DNA of 64,000 nt from Mycoplasma sp. Ms02 (lineage in GTDB: Bacteria; Bacillota_I; Bacilli_A; Mycoplasmatales; Metamycoplasmataceae): NCBI RefSeq assembly GCF_019720735.1, contig NZ_CP081302.1:124001-188000 (forward strand). Direction: 5' to 3'. Positions 50,001 to 61,969 of the stretch are shown here, piece by piece (position 1 is the stretch's first letter; each line of letters begins with the position of its first letter). Under the pieces are notes generated by a model that saw only the letters and a program-made list of their open reading frames with translations, did no database searches and was not told the DNA's origin. The position numbers and the translations under genes were made by a program.

Positions 50001-50195
50001 TGAAGAAGTATCATTAGTTCTATTGATATCGATTCATTCCTGAGTTCCATTTCTATTTTGAATGTTAAGAACTCCGTCCGAACTATTTCCTTGTTTGTTA
50101 ATTAAAAGCCTAGAAGAAGTTTCTGCACCAGATGTCATCATTAGTGTAGCTAATGGGCTGACAGCTAGAGCTCCTATAACTAATTTCTTTTTCAT
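32052..50195 (-). CDS. 6,047-residue surface protein with about 34 Lipoprotein_17-like repeats
   Basis: One continuous frame of 6,048 codons with many TGA-Trp codons and no TAA or TAG. The start MKKKLVIGALAVSPLATLMM is a signal peptide without lipobox; ATG 50195 has AAGGAG eight bases upstream. Residues 20 to about 1,200 form a non-repetitive head that includes a block (KNYDSPHSL, then RRGKSFVGVSGSL, about 285-330) shared with the 9-kb gene. Residues about 1,200-5,050 are tandem domains of some 110 residues, each with a D-x-NGT beta strand, STKxxL, and a linker such as ISGFKTEQQRLN. They alternate between a GFKTEQ type and a TGFAT type with conserved DYxxKSKLPSETEF. They fit the Lipoprotein_17 (PF04200) domain known to be expanded in Ureaplasma and mycoplasmas. 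Residues 5,050-6,010 are helical FIVAR/GA-like sequence. The C-terminus is a membrane helix ending LLIKKSK. Surface display is strongly implied; ligand unknown. Confidence 0.9.
35040..46560 (-). repeat. Protein-level tandem repeats within the 18-kb gene
   Basis: About 34 linker motifs of the form G-F-K/L/A-T-E-Q-x-R-L-N occur at roughly 330-base intervals, from ITGFKTRSL near 46450 to IEGFKTKRE near 35070. Two sub-types alternate, so the true period is a pair of domains (about 650 bases). The copies are diverged at DNA level and not identical, so recent expansion is not evident, although recombination between copies remains possible. Confidence 0.85.
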
Positions 50196-50434
50196 AAAAT
50201 CTCCTTATAAGAAATTAAATATAGATATATCTATATTTTGCTTTTTAATTTTAAAGATTTAAAAAAATTACATAAATAATGTATTTTTTTGAAGTTTTAT
50301 GCACTTTTAATAAAAAAGATTTTAATAATCAAAAAGATAATTTGTGTATACAGCTGTTTTACAGTAACAAAAATAAAAAGTGGAATTTTATTTCCATAAA
50401 TAAGAGTTTAAAATTTTTTATTTATAGATAAAGC

Positions 50435-50452
50435 AAAAAAAAAAAAAAAAAA
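50435..50452 (-). repeat. 18-nt homopolymer T tract (coding strand) upstream of the 18-kb gene
   Basis: Eighteen A on the plus strand, so T18 on the coding strand, about 240 bases before the ATG. A TTG precedes it and GCTTTATCTATAAAT follows it, so the tract may sit between a weak -35 and a -10 (TATAAA). The 397-base gene-free stretch 50196-50592 otherwise holds AT-rich leader sequence, a TATATCTATA block at about 50222-50236 and the glpF terminator. Confidence 0.8.
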
Positions 50453-50548
50453 CAATTTGAAAACTAAATCACAAATTTTGGAGATTTTGGGAAAATTGCA
50501 TATATTGCCAAAAAATGCGTAATTTTTAAAACTTTTAAAGCTAGAAAT

Positions 50549-50576
50549 GAAAAAAACTCACGCAGTGTGAGTTTTC
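50549..50576 (-). terminator. Terminator of the glp operon
   Basis: Hairpin AAAACTCAC-5 bases-GTGAGTTTT followed by T on the minus strand, just past the glpF stop. Confidence 0.85.
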
Positions 50577-50592
50577 TTTTTTGTTTGCTTAA

Positions 50593-51420
50593 TTAGAATA
50601 AGTATGTTAAGGCACCAACGATTAAACCACCTAATAATGGTGCTGCAAATGGTACAGATAGACCGTATGATAAATCAGCACTTGTGTGGTTTTGAATGTG
50701 TTTACCAAATAGTTTTTGTGTTGCTAAGAATACTAATCTTGGTGATAAATCACGAGCAGGGTTGATTGCGTATCCTGTTACAGAACCTAATGACATACCG
50801 ATAGCCATAACGATTGCTGTAACACCAAAGTGTCCAACAAATCCTAATTCTGGAGTTGCTGCATTTCCGTTTCTTCCGACAAGAACGATTAATCCAATAA
50901 GTAGTAATGTTCCTAATAATTCGTATGAAAAGTTTTGAACGAATGCATCTCTGTGGCTTGGTCCTGTACAGCTTGATCCTTTAAGAACTGCTGCATCATT
51001 TTCTTTAATGTGTCTTCAGTTGATGAAGTTTAAAGCTGCTTGTCCTAGAGCTGCACCAACGAATGTTGCTAATGTTAATAAAACAAATGATAGAACTGCA
51101 TGTCCAACATTTACACCTTCTTTACCAACGTTTGCAACAAAGTCAAACACAGCAACTGCTGGGTTTAGGTATGCTGTAGGAGCACCAATACCAACGGCTG
51201 TAATAACACCCATAAGCACTGCTAATCCTCAAGCAAGTGTGATAAGAACTCAGTTATTTCTGTTATTCTTTGCAAACATGTTTTTGAATGATGCTGATGC
51301 CACAACACCATTACCAAAAATAATTAAAACAGCTGTACCAAATAATTCACCTAAAATGTATGGCATTAAAACTTTTATTGGGCTTTCGGCACTAGCTAAA
51401 GCTGCTAATAATCCTGACAT
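50593..51420 (-). CDS. glpF: Glycerol uptake facilitator (aquaglyceroporin)
   Basis: 275 residues, a six-helix channel of the MIP family that lets glycerol diffuse in. Both pore motifs are present: the first half has TAYLNPAVAV (NPA), the second GYAINPARDLSPR (NPAR followed by D), the Asp that marks glycerol facilitators rather than water channels. TGA is Trp in RNNWVLITLAW and NFINWRH. Start ATG 51420 has AAGGAG a few bases upstream. Third gene of glpO-glpK-glpF with an 8-base gap after glpK, feeding glycerol to the kinase. Confidence 0.95.
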
Positions 51421-51428
51421 AATTCTCC

Positions 51429-52949
<1,521 letters not shown>

Positions 52950-52971
52950 TTTTTATGTGATCTCCTTGGTT

Positions 52972-54123
52972 TTAGAAAACATCAATTTCGTAGTCAGGGT
53001 TGAAGTTTTCTCTTGGTTTTAATTCTAATTCAAGCAATTCAACGATATCTTCGGCAATTGAAGGAGCTGAAGAAAGACCTGGTGATTGCATACCTGCTGC
53101 TAAGACAAAGTCAGGGTCATTTTTTGATTTACGAATTACAAAATCGTTTGTTTCAATATCAATTGGTCTTGATCCTGAAATAGTCATTATTGTGCGATCC
53201 AATTTAATTGAAGGAACAATTTGTGTTCCGATTTTTCCAATGTAATCGTATTTTTCTCTTGTTACAAGTCTTGTATCTTCTTTTAAAACTCCTTCTTCTG
53301 CTGTCGGTCCAACGATGTATTTTCCATCTAATGTTGGAGCAACTACAACACCTTTACCGTGAATTGTTGGAACTTTAAATAAAACTGAAGAAACAAGTTT
53401 TGGATCATAGTTATCAAGAACCCTGTATTCACCTCTTCTTGTTGTTTGTTTAAAGTCATCAAAACCGTTTTCGTTTGCTAATACATCGGCGTAGTGACCT
53501 GCTGCATTAACAATTTTTCTTGCATAAACATATTCAGATCCGTTGTTAATTTCAAGTTTGAAGATTCCGTCTTCTTTCGTAATTTTTGTAACTGCACTGT
53601 TAACTTTCAGATCTGTTCCGTTTTGTTTAGAAGCTCCTAATAAAGCTTTAGTTGCTTCTACTGGATGTATTGCAACTGAAGAAGTACATAGTAAACCACC
53701 AACAACTTCAGGGTTAACATTTGGTTCTTTTGCTAAGATTTGCTCTCTATTTAAGATTTGCATATCTTTCGGGTCAAGTTTGTTTGTTAGACCTCTTTCA
53801 TATAACATATGAATATGTTCCATCTCTTGTCCATCATCAAAGGCAAGAATTAACGAATCAATTTTTACTCTTGGGAATTTTAAGTGTTTAAATCAATCGT
53901 TTTGTCATTTTCTATTTCCATCGAGATTGAGACGAGCTTCTAGTTTGTGAGGCTCAGGGTCAAACCCTCCGTGAATTAGTCCTGTATTACCAAGTGAAGT
54001 TTCGTTCGCTACTTTTGGATTTTTTTCGAGAACGATAACATCTAAATCGTATCGTGCTAATTCATAAGCAATTGAAGCACCGATGATACCTGCTCCTACA
54101 ATTGCTACATCATATTTTTTCAT
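52972..54123 (-). CDS. glpO: Glycerol-3-phosphate oxidase (H2O2-forming)
   Basis: 383 residues, FAD-dependent DAO-type oxidoreductase. It converts glycerol-3-phosphate to dihydroxyacetone phosphate with transfer of electrons to oxygen, giving hydrogen peroxide, a known cytotoxic factor in mycoplasmas. The FAD-binding VAIVGAGIIGASIA begins at residue 7, followed by VIVLEKNPKVANETS and NTGLIHGGF. The C-terminus has VLAAGMQSPGLSSAPSIAE. The length (shorter than the 550-650 residues of Gram-negative GlpD) is that of the Mollicute type. TGA codons are Trp in NRKWQNDWFKH. ATG 54123 has AAAGGAAAAA upstream. It is the first gene of the glp operon; the 169-base gap upstream holds an imperfect GGAAAAAATTCC palindrome that might be an operator. 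Confidence 0.9.
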
Positions 54124-54266
54124 GAGTTTTTCCTTTCTAAATTTAATTACTACATATTCATTTTAACCAACATTGCATGATATTTTTCAAAAATAGTGTT
54201 TTTATGGAATTTTTTCCATATTTATATATTTTTTGAAAATTGAAATATCAGAAAAAAGCAAAATAA

Positions 54267-54287
54267 AAATCTGCATGTTGCAGATTT
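54267..54287 (-). terminator. Terminator of greA
   Basis: Hairpin AAATCTGCA-ACA-TGCAGATTT followed by a T-rich run on the minus strand, between greA and the glp operon. Confidence 0.85.
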
Positions 54288-54292
54288 ATTTA

Positions 54293-54772
54293 TTATAGAA
54301 ATTCAATATTTTTGATTTTAATCATGTATTTTGTAGGAGCTTCGACTTCGACTTCTTCGTCGATTAAGTGTCCTAACATCGCTTCAGCAAGTGGGCTTTC
54401 GTTTGAAATTTTTGCTTCAAATGGGTTTGCATCGTGTGATGCCATGATTGTAACTTTGTGCTCTTTGTTATCAGCATAGTTAAAAAATGTTACAGTTGCA
54501 CCAATACTTACTTTACCTTGTGATGATACCTCAATTAAAACAGCACGGTCAATAATTGCTTCAAGTTCACTAATTCTACCTTCAACAATCCCTTGACGTT
54601 CTCTGGCTGCATCATACTCAGCATTTTCAGAAAGGTCACCTTGTGCACGAGCTTCTTTAAGAGCTTCTTGAACAGCTGGACGTTCAACGTTTACTAAGTG
54701 TTCATATTCTTTTTTGTACTTTTCTAGCGTATCACTAGCTAAAAAAACTTTTTCGTTACTTTGTGTTGCCAT
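54293..54772 (-). CDS. greA: Transcription elongation factor GreA
   Basis: 159 residues. It rescues backtracked RNA polymerase by stimulating transcript cleavage in the secondary channel. The N-terminal coiled coil (about 1-80) carries RPAVQEALKEARAQGDLSEN, including the acidic DLSENAEYDAA tip that coordinates Mg in the polymerase active site. The C-terminal FKBP-like domain shows VSIGATVTFFNYADN and ESPLAEAMLGHLIDEEVEVEA. Start ATG 54772 has GGGAG just upstream and TATAAT at 54802-54807, which overlaps the end of the previous gene, so greA may be transcribed both alone and from the upstream unit. Confidence 0.97.
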   Translation of the reverse strand: MATQSNEKVFLASDTLEKYKKEYEHLVNVERPAVQEALKEARAQGDLSENAEYDAARERQGIVEGRISELEAIIDRAVLIEVSSQGKVSIGATVTFFNYADNKEHKVTIMASHDANPFEAKISNESPLAEAMLGHLIDEEVEVEAPTKYMIKIKNIEFL

Positions 54773-54801
54773 AGTTTCTCCCTATGTTTAAATGTTATTA
54801 A

Positions 54802-54807
54802 ATTATA
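54802..54807 (-). promoter_or_regulatory. -10 box of greA
   Basis: TATAAT on the minus strand, 30 bases before the greA ATG and 3 bases after the stop of the upstream membrane protein gene. Confidence 0.5.
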
Positions 54808-54809
54808 AA

Positions 54810-55463
54810 TTAATTAGTTTTAGAAATTAACAAAAACTTACTTTTTGCAAAAGTTATTTGGTTTTTAATCTCTTTTTCTTTCAAGAAATTCATCAGATTT
54901 TTTAGTTCATTATTTTTTTGATATTTTTGATTAATAATAATCATTCCGTTTTGATTTAAAAGTGGATAATATGCTTCAAAAATTTCTTTATTTGATAAAT
55001 CTGTATCGTGAAAGATGACACAATCGAGATTTTGGTTGGTGTGTGAAATAGGTGTGAAATTGATTAGTTCTTTATTTTGTGAATAAATTTCATTTCACTT
55101 TTGTGTATTAAACTCTTTTTCTTGGTAGTAAAAAGCTTGTTTAGTTTTTTCTTGCAAGGCTGCAAGCAAGTAGTTATCGTTAAATGAGTTGGCTAAATTA
55201 TGTTTGTAATCGTTAATATAGATAGTGTTGATTAAGAACTCAACATCTAAATCCTCGATTTTTGAATTAAATGCATCTTTGAGTTCAAAAGGTAGAATCC
55301 CAATATCATCACGAACTTTACGTAGTTCTTGGTATAAACGTTTTTCTTCTTCTTGTGTGTACTTTTTACGAAGTCTACGACTTAAATACATCAAAGTGAA
55401 GTAAACGCTAAAACCAACAATTAAAACTACGAAAACTGAAATTAATAAAATTGTTTTTATCAT
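54810..55463 (-). CDS. Single-helix membrane protein, possibly methyltransferase-like
   Basis: 217 residues. One membrane helix at the start (TILLISVFVVLIVGFSVYFTLM) is followed by a basic stretch (RRLRKKY) that orients the rest to the cytoplasm. The soluble part contains DVEFLINTIYINDYK, and near the end LDCVIFHDTDLSNKEIFEAYYPLL then NGMIIINQKY, which recalls the last strands of class I methyltransferases; the SAM-binding glycine motif is not seen. A TGA near 55093 is Trp. It starts one base after the ruvX stop, inside the mnmA-alaS-ruvX unit. Mycoplasma genomes often have such a gene at this place, but I cannot name the family with certainty. Confidence 0.6.
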
Positions 55464-55464
55464 A

Positions 55465-56001
55465 TTAAACCTCTTTAAAATCAGCTAGTACATTTGATAA
55501 ATCAATATCTTCAAAGTCAGTATTTGATCAATCAACTTCAAGTTCCTGTTTTTGTTTTGTGGCTTCTCTATAGTCATCTAGGTAATCTTGAAGAATGATA
55601 ACAGCAGCTAGTTTATCTTTAAATTCTTTGCGTTTTTGACGTGTTAAATTAGCAGAAATTAAAACTGATTCAGCTCTTTTTGTTGAAAGTTGCTCGTTAT
55701 AAAAATGGTATTCCAGTTCAAAACCATTTGAACTTAAAAAGTTTTCTAGATTTTGCTTAAATTCTTCAACCATAACTGTTCTTTGGCTTTTTGTGCCGTT
55801 CATTCTTAAAGGATGACCGATTACAATTGAAGTAATATTTTTATATTCTTGGAGATAATCAAGTGTTTTTTGATAAACATCTTGAAAGTTTTTTTCAAAA
55901 AAACGAAAGTTTTCTAATCCTGAAGCAATGATTAAATCTGAGTCAGAAATTGCAAAACCACAAGTTCTAGTCCCTAAATCAAGACCTAAAACTCTTGACA
56001 T
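55465..56001 (-). CDS. ruvX: Holliday junction resolvase-like protein RuvX/YqgF
   Basis: 178 residues of the RNase-H-like YqgF family, known to act in 16S rRNA 5'-end maturation and proposed for Holliday junctions. It shows LGLDLGTRTCGFAISD at the start, IVIGHPLRMNGTKSQ in the middle, and the helix with NEQLSTKRAESVL and KDKLAAVIILQDYLD holding further acidic active-site residues. It extends 21 residues past a TGA (Trp). The start overlaps the alaS stop (TAATG) and its own stop is one base before the next gene, so it is translationally coupled to both. The alaS-ruvX order is conserved in Firmicutes. Confidence 0.93.
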
Positions 56002-58619
56002 TATAAAACCTTGTCTAAAATATCAAAGATTTGTGAGATGTGAGCTACTTTACCCATTGATAGAATTTTATTTCCACCACCACGACCTTCAAGTAGTCCA
56101 AAGATTTTTTGTGCAATTGCGTTTGAATCGGCAAATTTAGAAGCAACAGCAACCATTCCAGATGCTTGATCGAAACAGATTACTACATTTTGTGCATTTT
56201 CTTCTCTTAAGTTTGCAACAACTGTTTTAACAGCTTGTGCTGAATCAACTTTAACTAAAAGCACATTTTGATCATTGATTACTTGGTCAACAATTACATC
56301 ATAGTTATTTGCTGAAGCTTCTTGTGCTTTTTTAAGTAAAACTCTTCCGTCGTCGTGTGTTTTTTCAATTAAATCTTTTAGTTTGTCGTTTGCTAGCTCA
56401 AGATCAGAATTTAATTCGTAATCCAATTTGTAGTTTGCATCGATTTTTTGGTTCTTTTCGATGTTTTTGTTTAGTTCCTCTAGAAGTTGTTCTTGAACTT
56501 CTTTTAAGTAAGCTTCAACAATTGTATTTGATGAAATAGCCCTAATTCTGTATACACCAGCAGCTTTCTTTTCAACATTTGTAATTTTGAAGTTTTCTAG
56601 TTTACCCGAGTTTGACAAGTGAGTTCCACCACATAAATCAGCTGTAATTCCGTCGAATCTAACGATACGAACATTTTTTGGATTCATGTATTCTGCTTCA
56701 TCAAGAGTCATAATTGCGTTGATCGCTTTTGCCTCATCAGTTGTCATTTGTAGGTATTCACGTTTTACGTCTCGTTTAATGTAAGATCTAACTTCGTTTT
56801 CGATTGCACGAATTTGTTCATCAGTAGGTTTTGTATCTGCTGGTAAGTCAAATGTCAATCTTTCTTCGTTGTTATCCGATCCGAGTTGAACAATTTGTGG
56901 ACCTAGAACTTTTCTTAAGGCACAGAACATTAAGTGTGTCCCTGAGTGGTTTCTTTCTAGTCCTAAACGAATTGTTGCATCAACGTGACACGATACTTCT
57001 TGATCTTTAGAAACGTTTCCAAGAACTTTATGAATATGGTTTCCGTGTTTATCTTTGAAAACATCAATAATTTCAATTCTTTGGTCATTTTGAAGAATGT
57101 ATCCACGGTCATGCTTTTGACCACCATTTGTTGCATAAAATGGTGTTTCTTTTAAAACTAAGTATGAATATTCTTCATTAGTTGCACTTTCAATACGGTT
57201 TTCACGATCAAACATTTCTAGGATTTGTGTTGTGTTTTCAAGTGTGTCATACCCAACAAAATGATCAATCTTGCTTGTTAATAGTGATAAAGAGTTGATT
57301 ACTTTATCCATACCTGAAACTTGTTTTCCACGTGATCTGTTAGCGTGCTCTTCTTTTGCAGAATTAAACTCGTCTAAATTAACACTTAAATTCTTTTCAG
57401 CAAGAATCTCTGTTGTTAGTTCAATTGGAAATCCGTATGTTTCTGAAAGTTTAAAAGCAACATCACCTGGGAATTGTTTTAAATCAGGTGTAATGTATTC
57501 TTCTAGTAATTCACGACCTTTATCAACTGTTTTGGCAAATGTTTCTTCCTCAGCTTTGATTATATCTTGTACTACTTTAACATCGTATTCAAAAGGTAAA
57601 GTTGATTTGATAACTTCAACTAATTTGTATAAGAAAATTGGTTGTTTTACTTGTAAGCTCATTGCTGTATAAGCTGAACGACGGATTAAACGTCTTAAAA
57701 TGTAACCACGTCCAACGTTTGAAGGTTGAGCTCCATCAGCCACGGCATTAGCAACTGCACGCATGTGATCAGCGATAACTTTGAATTTAGAGTTGATTGC
57801 TTCTTGTGATGGATCTTTTTTGAAATAGTTTGAGCCGTCATATCTAAAATCTGTGTATTTTTCGATTTCAGAAATGATTGGCATAAATAAGTCAGTATCG
57901 AAGTTTGTTGGTGCGTCTTGAAGCATTGAAACAATTCTTTCAAGACCTGCTCCAGTATCGATATTTTTTTGCACTAACTCAGTGTAATTTCCTTCTCCAT
58001 CTGAATTATAGGTAGAAAAGACAATGTTTCAAATTTCGATGTAACGATCATTTTCAATATCGTTTTGTAAAAGCTCGATTCCTCTTTGGTCATATTTTGA
58101 TCCACGGTCATAGAAAATTTCTGTGTTTGGACCACAAGGACCTGATCCTACTTCTCAAAAGTTAGTTGATTCATCACCAGGAATCATGTGTGATTCTTCA
58201 AAACCGTGTGACATTCAAAGTTCTTTTGTTTCTAAATCTTCATGATAGTATGTAAAGTAAAGTTTGTCTTTTTCAATTTTTAAAACGTCTAATAAGTATT
58301 CAGCAGCAAAAGCGATTGCTTCTTTTTTAAAGTAGTCACCGATTGAAAAGTTACCAAGCATTTCAAAAAATGTATGGTGACGAGCTGTAACACCTACATT
58401 TTCGATGTCATTTGTACGAATCGCTTTTTGTGAGTTTGTCAATCTTTTAGCAGGTGGTGTTTTTTTACCTGAAAAAAAGTCCTTTAAAGTTGCAACACCA
58501 CTGTTAATTCATAAAAGTGAAGGGTCGTTTTGTGGTACTAAGCTTTTTGTTTCAACAATTAAGTGTTGTTTTGATTCAAAAAACTTTAATCAACTTTCTC
58601 TAATTTCTTTTGAAGTCAT
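56001..58619 (-). CDS. alaS: Alanyl-tRNA synthetase
   Basis: 872 residues, full length. It charges tRNA-Ala in the cytoplasm. The class II catalytic domain covers about 1-440 ([44 protein letters not shown]). The editing domain has the metal-binding His pattern [15 protein letters not shown] and [14 protein letters not shown]. The C-Ala domain at the end shows [22 protein letters not shown] codons are Trp in conserved places (TNFWEVGSG, IEIWN). ATG 58619 has GGAGAA in front and lies 7 bases after the mnmA stop; the 3' end overlaps ruvX. Confidence 0.97.
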
Positions 58620-58626
58620 AATTCTC

Positions 58627-59769
<1,143 letters not shown>

Positions 59770-59876
59770 TTAACATTTTAAAATTTGCGAGGTTAAAGTA
59801 AATCAAGCATTTTCTTGATTTGTTTTATTTATATTTTAGCACTTTAACATGGATTTTGCTAATAATAAAATAAATA

Positions 59877-59898
59877 AAAAGCAGGTTTTCCCTGCTTA
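59877..59898 (-). terminator. Terminator of infC-rpmI-rplT
   Basis: Hairpin AAGCAGG-5 bases-CCTGCTT followed by TTTATT on the minus strand, about 8 bases past the rplT stop. Confidence 0.8.
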
Positions 59899-59905
59899 TT
59901 TCGTT

Positions 59906-60259
59906 CTATTTTGCATCTTTTGCTAATTGAACTAACATTGAGAATGTTTTTGGTTCGTTAATAGCTAATTCTGAAAGCATTTTACGGTTAATTGTAATGT
60001 TTGCTTTTTTAAGTCCATTAACAAATCTTGAGTAACTTAGACCTTCAGCTCTAACAGCTGCATTGATACGAGCGATTCATAGTTTTCTGAAATCTCTCTT
60101 AACTTGTTTACGGTCTCTGAAAGCGTATGTTCATGATTTAACAACTGCTTGTTTAGCAACTTTGTAACCGATTGATTTGTGTCCAAAGTAACCTTTAGCT
60201 AATTTTATTCATTTTTTACGTCTTGCTCTTGTAACTGTTCCACCTTTAACTCTTGCCAT
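59906..60259 (-). CDS. rplT: 50S ribosomal protein L20
   Basis: 117 residues, a 23S rRNA-binding assembly protein and, in Firmicutes, the repressor of its own operon. It begins [20 protein letters not shown], continues with [15 protein letters not shown], and ends with the [14 protein letters not shown] region. One TGA is Trp in VKSWTYAFRDR; read as a stop it would hide the gene. Last gene of infC-rpmI-rplT. ATG 60259 has AAAGGAT upstream. Confidence 0.97.
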
Positions 60260-60321
60260 TTTAAATTATCCTTTCAATTTGTGTATTTTTTTAAACGTTG
60301 ATAAATTTATAATCTCAAAAA

Positions 60322-60510
60322 TTAAAATAATGCTTTAAATCTTTTGATGTCTGATTTAGACATTAGAGCAGATTTACGAGATTGACGTTTTTGTTTTGTT
60401 GTTTTGTTTTGTGCTAAGTGTGAACGATATGCTTGTTCTCTAAGAACTTTACCAGTACCAGTAATTTTAATACGTTTTTTTAACGCACTTTTTGTTTTCA
60501 TTTTTGGCAT
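60322..60510 (-). CDS. rpmI: 50S ribosomal protein L35
   Basis: 62 residues, very basic. It starts [15 protein letters not shown], the invariant L35 start, and has the [15 protein letters not shown] loop and ends IKRFKALF. An in-frame extension upstream to 60546 is rejected: it overlaps the end of infC and the ribosome binding site GGAG sits in front of ATG 60510. Lies one base after the infC stop. Confidence 0.97.
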   Translation of the reverse strand: MPKMKTKSALKKRIKITGTGKVLREQAYRSHLAQNKTTKQKRQSRKSALMSKSDIKRFKALF

Positions 60511-60511
60511 G

Positions 60512-61120
60512 CTATTCTCCTTCTTTAGCGTTTTGGTTTTCACCATTTTCGCTAGATTTTTCTTTTAAATATTTTGCTATTTTTTGTTTATTCGGTTGGA
60601 GGTTCATATCTAAGAAACGATCGTTAACTAATTTAGGTTCTTTTGTGATTTCAGCAATGTCTTCTAATGTTCCAAAGAACTTGTTTAGTGTTGCTAATGC
60701 TAAATCTTGTCTCCCGATTTCACGTCCTCTAAGTTTTAGAGAAACCTTAATACGGTCACCTTTTAATAAAAACTCTCTTGCCTTACGACTTTTGGTCATA
60801 AGATCGTTTTCACCAATCATTGGTGTTAAACGAACTTCACGGTTTTGTACATTTGATTGTTTTTCTTTAACTTCTTTTTGTTTCTTTTTACGGTCGTATT
60901 TAAACTTTCCATAATCCAGAATTCTAGCTATAGGTTTCGGTTCAACTTGGATTAAAACTAAATCCATTTTTAAGTTCTTTGCTAGTTCAACGGCTTCTTT
61001 TGTGTATTTAACACCGATCTTTTCACCGTCGTGACCGATTAAAAAGACTTGTTTGAACGGAATTGCCTCATTAACATAGTGCTCTGCACTAGGCTTTTTC
61101 ATTTTTCTGTTTGGTTGAAT
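60512..61120 (-). CDS. infC: Translation initiation factor IF-3, AUU start
   Basis: 202 residues. IF-3 checks the start codon and keeps 30S free of 50S. Both domains are present: the N-terminal [21 protein letters not shown] and the linker [21 protein letters not shown], then the C-terminal [30 protein letters not shown] and [13 protein letters not shown]. An Asn/Glu-rich tail follows. I start it at ATT 61118-61120: AAGGAG (61127-61132) is six bases upstream, while the first ATG (61102) is 24 bases away. An AUU start is the well-known autoregulatory device of infC, because IF-3 itself discriminates against it. First gene of infC-rpmI-rplT, behind an attenuator-like leader. Confidence 0.93.
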   Translation of the reverse strand: MQPNRKMKKPSAEHYVNEAIPFKQVFLIGHDGEKIGVKYTKEAVELAKNLKMDLVLIQVEPKPIARILDYGKFKYDRKKKQKEVKEKQSNVQNREVRLTPMIGENDLMTKSRKAREFLLKGDRIKVSLKLRGREIGRQDLALATLNKFFGTLEDIAEITKEPKLVNDRFLDMNLQPNKQKIAKYLKEKSSENGENQNAKEGE

Positions 61121-61132
61121 GATATTCTCCTT

Positions 61133-61310
61133 AGTAATAAAATAATAAAAAGTGGTTGCCCACTTCTCTACTATAAAAAGTAATCCTTTTTAACTTAAAA
61201 AGAAAAAATCAATAAGGAATACATTTAATTGTAGCTAAACCCAAAGCTATGCGCAATCAGGTGAGAAGTGATTCTACTTTCTGCAATTAAACAAATATTG
61301 CTTATTAATT
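61133..61310 (-). promoter_or_regulatory. infC operon leader with attenuator (L20-leader-like)
   Basis: The transcript before infC contains, on the minus strand, a hairpin AAGTGG-GCAA-CCACTT (61150-61165) followed by a U-rich run: a terminator just ahead of the infC ribosome binding site. An upstream segment CACTTCTC (61263-61270) is exactly complementary to GAGAAGTG at 61161-61168, so it can pair with the terminator's 5' arm and act as anti-terminator. Firmicute infC-rpmI-rplT operons are controlled by L20 binding such a leader. Control by L20 here is inferred from position. Lower confidence for the exact 5' end. Confidence 0.6.
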
Positions 61311-61402
61311 TTAGCACTTTCAAAAAAGTTTTGACATTTTAAATCGAGTTTTTTAATATTAGAAAAAAAGATTTTTTGTCCTTTTTTACAAAGCTTTTAG
61401 AT

Positions 61403-61969
61403 CTAAAAACACTGTATAAATTTATCTTGAATTGATTTTTTTATTTGATTGACTTTATATTTTGAGTAAAAGCTGAGTTTTTCGCTGTTGTTTTTAGACA
61501 TCATAATAAAGTCTTTTTCATTCTTTGTTAACGAATTAATAAAATCGGTTTTTAGTTGGTTTTGTCAAGATTCATTTTTGTAATTACTTTTTGCAAAATT
61601 TTTATCCATTTCAAAGTTCTTTATGCAGTTAACTTCAAATTGGTTTTGCTTATTTTTATACTTATTTCTCAGTGATTTACACTTTCAAATCACTTTGCCA
61701 GTGCAAAAGTGATTCCAATCCAAATTCTTTTCAGAGTTCTTTAAAACTTCTTCAAAAAGCTCACAAAGAATGGTGTTGAGAATTAAATCAAAATCATTTT
61801 TATAACTATAAGACAGCTCTAAAAATTGTTTTATCTTTGCTTTTATTAACGGTTCTGCTTTATAACGTAAAAGTAAAAATAATTTCTTTTCAGTTATTAA
61901 TTCACTTTTAGTTTTTAAGAACTTGGCTAAACTTTCTGATATCAAAGTTCTTGAAAAATTATTGTTCAT
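61403..61969 (-). CDS. Divergent sigma-70-like protein (SigH position), putative
   Basis: 188 residues. An N-terminal helical part (about 20-85) resembles sigma region 2, with LLLRYKAEPLIKAKIKQFLE and DFDLILNTILCELFEEVL. The C-terminus (about 135-188) resembles region 4: NSLTKNEKDFIMM then a helix-turn-helix-like YSKYKVNQIKKSIQDKF. Two TGA codons are Trp (VIWKCKS, ESWQNQ). It overlaps rlmB by 11 bases and follows cysS-rlmB. In Bacillus sigH follows cysS-rlmB-yacP, so position and weak sequence pattern agree. A sigma factor of this kind in M. genitalium controls recombination genes. This is an inference; the family is too diverged to be sure. Confidence 0.55.

Noticed and set aside
32052-50195. 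Treating the 18-kb gene as 15 or more separate small genes or pseudogene pieces
   Set aside because: All pieces lie in one frame and are separated only by TGA, which is Trp here; no TAA or TAG occurs in the joins I translated.
60511-60546. Longer N-terminus for ribosomal protein L35
   Set aside because: It would overlap infC and lacks a ribosome binding site; the invariant L35 start is [11 protein letters not shown] at 60510.
61133-61310. T-box riboswitch before infC
   Set aside because: I see no T-box consensus or specifier loop; the terminator/anti-terminator pair fits an L20-type leader better.
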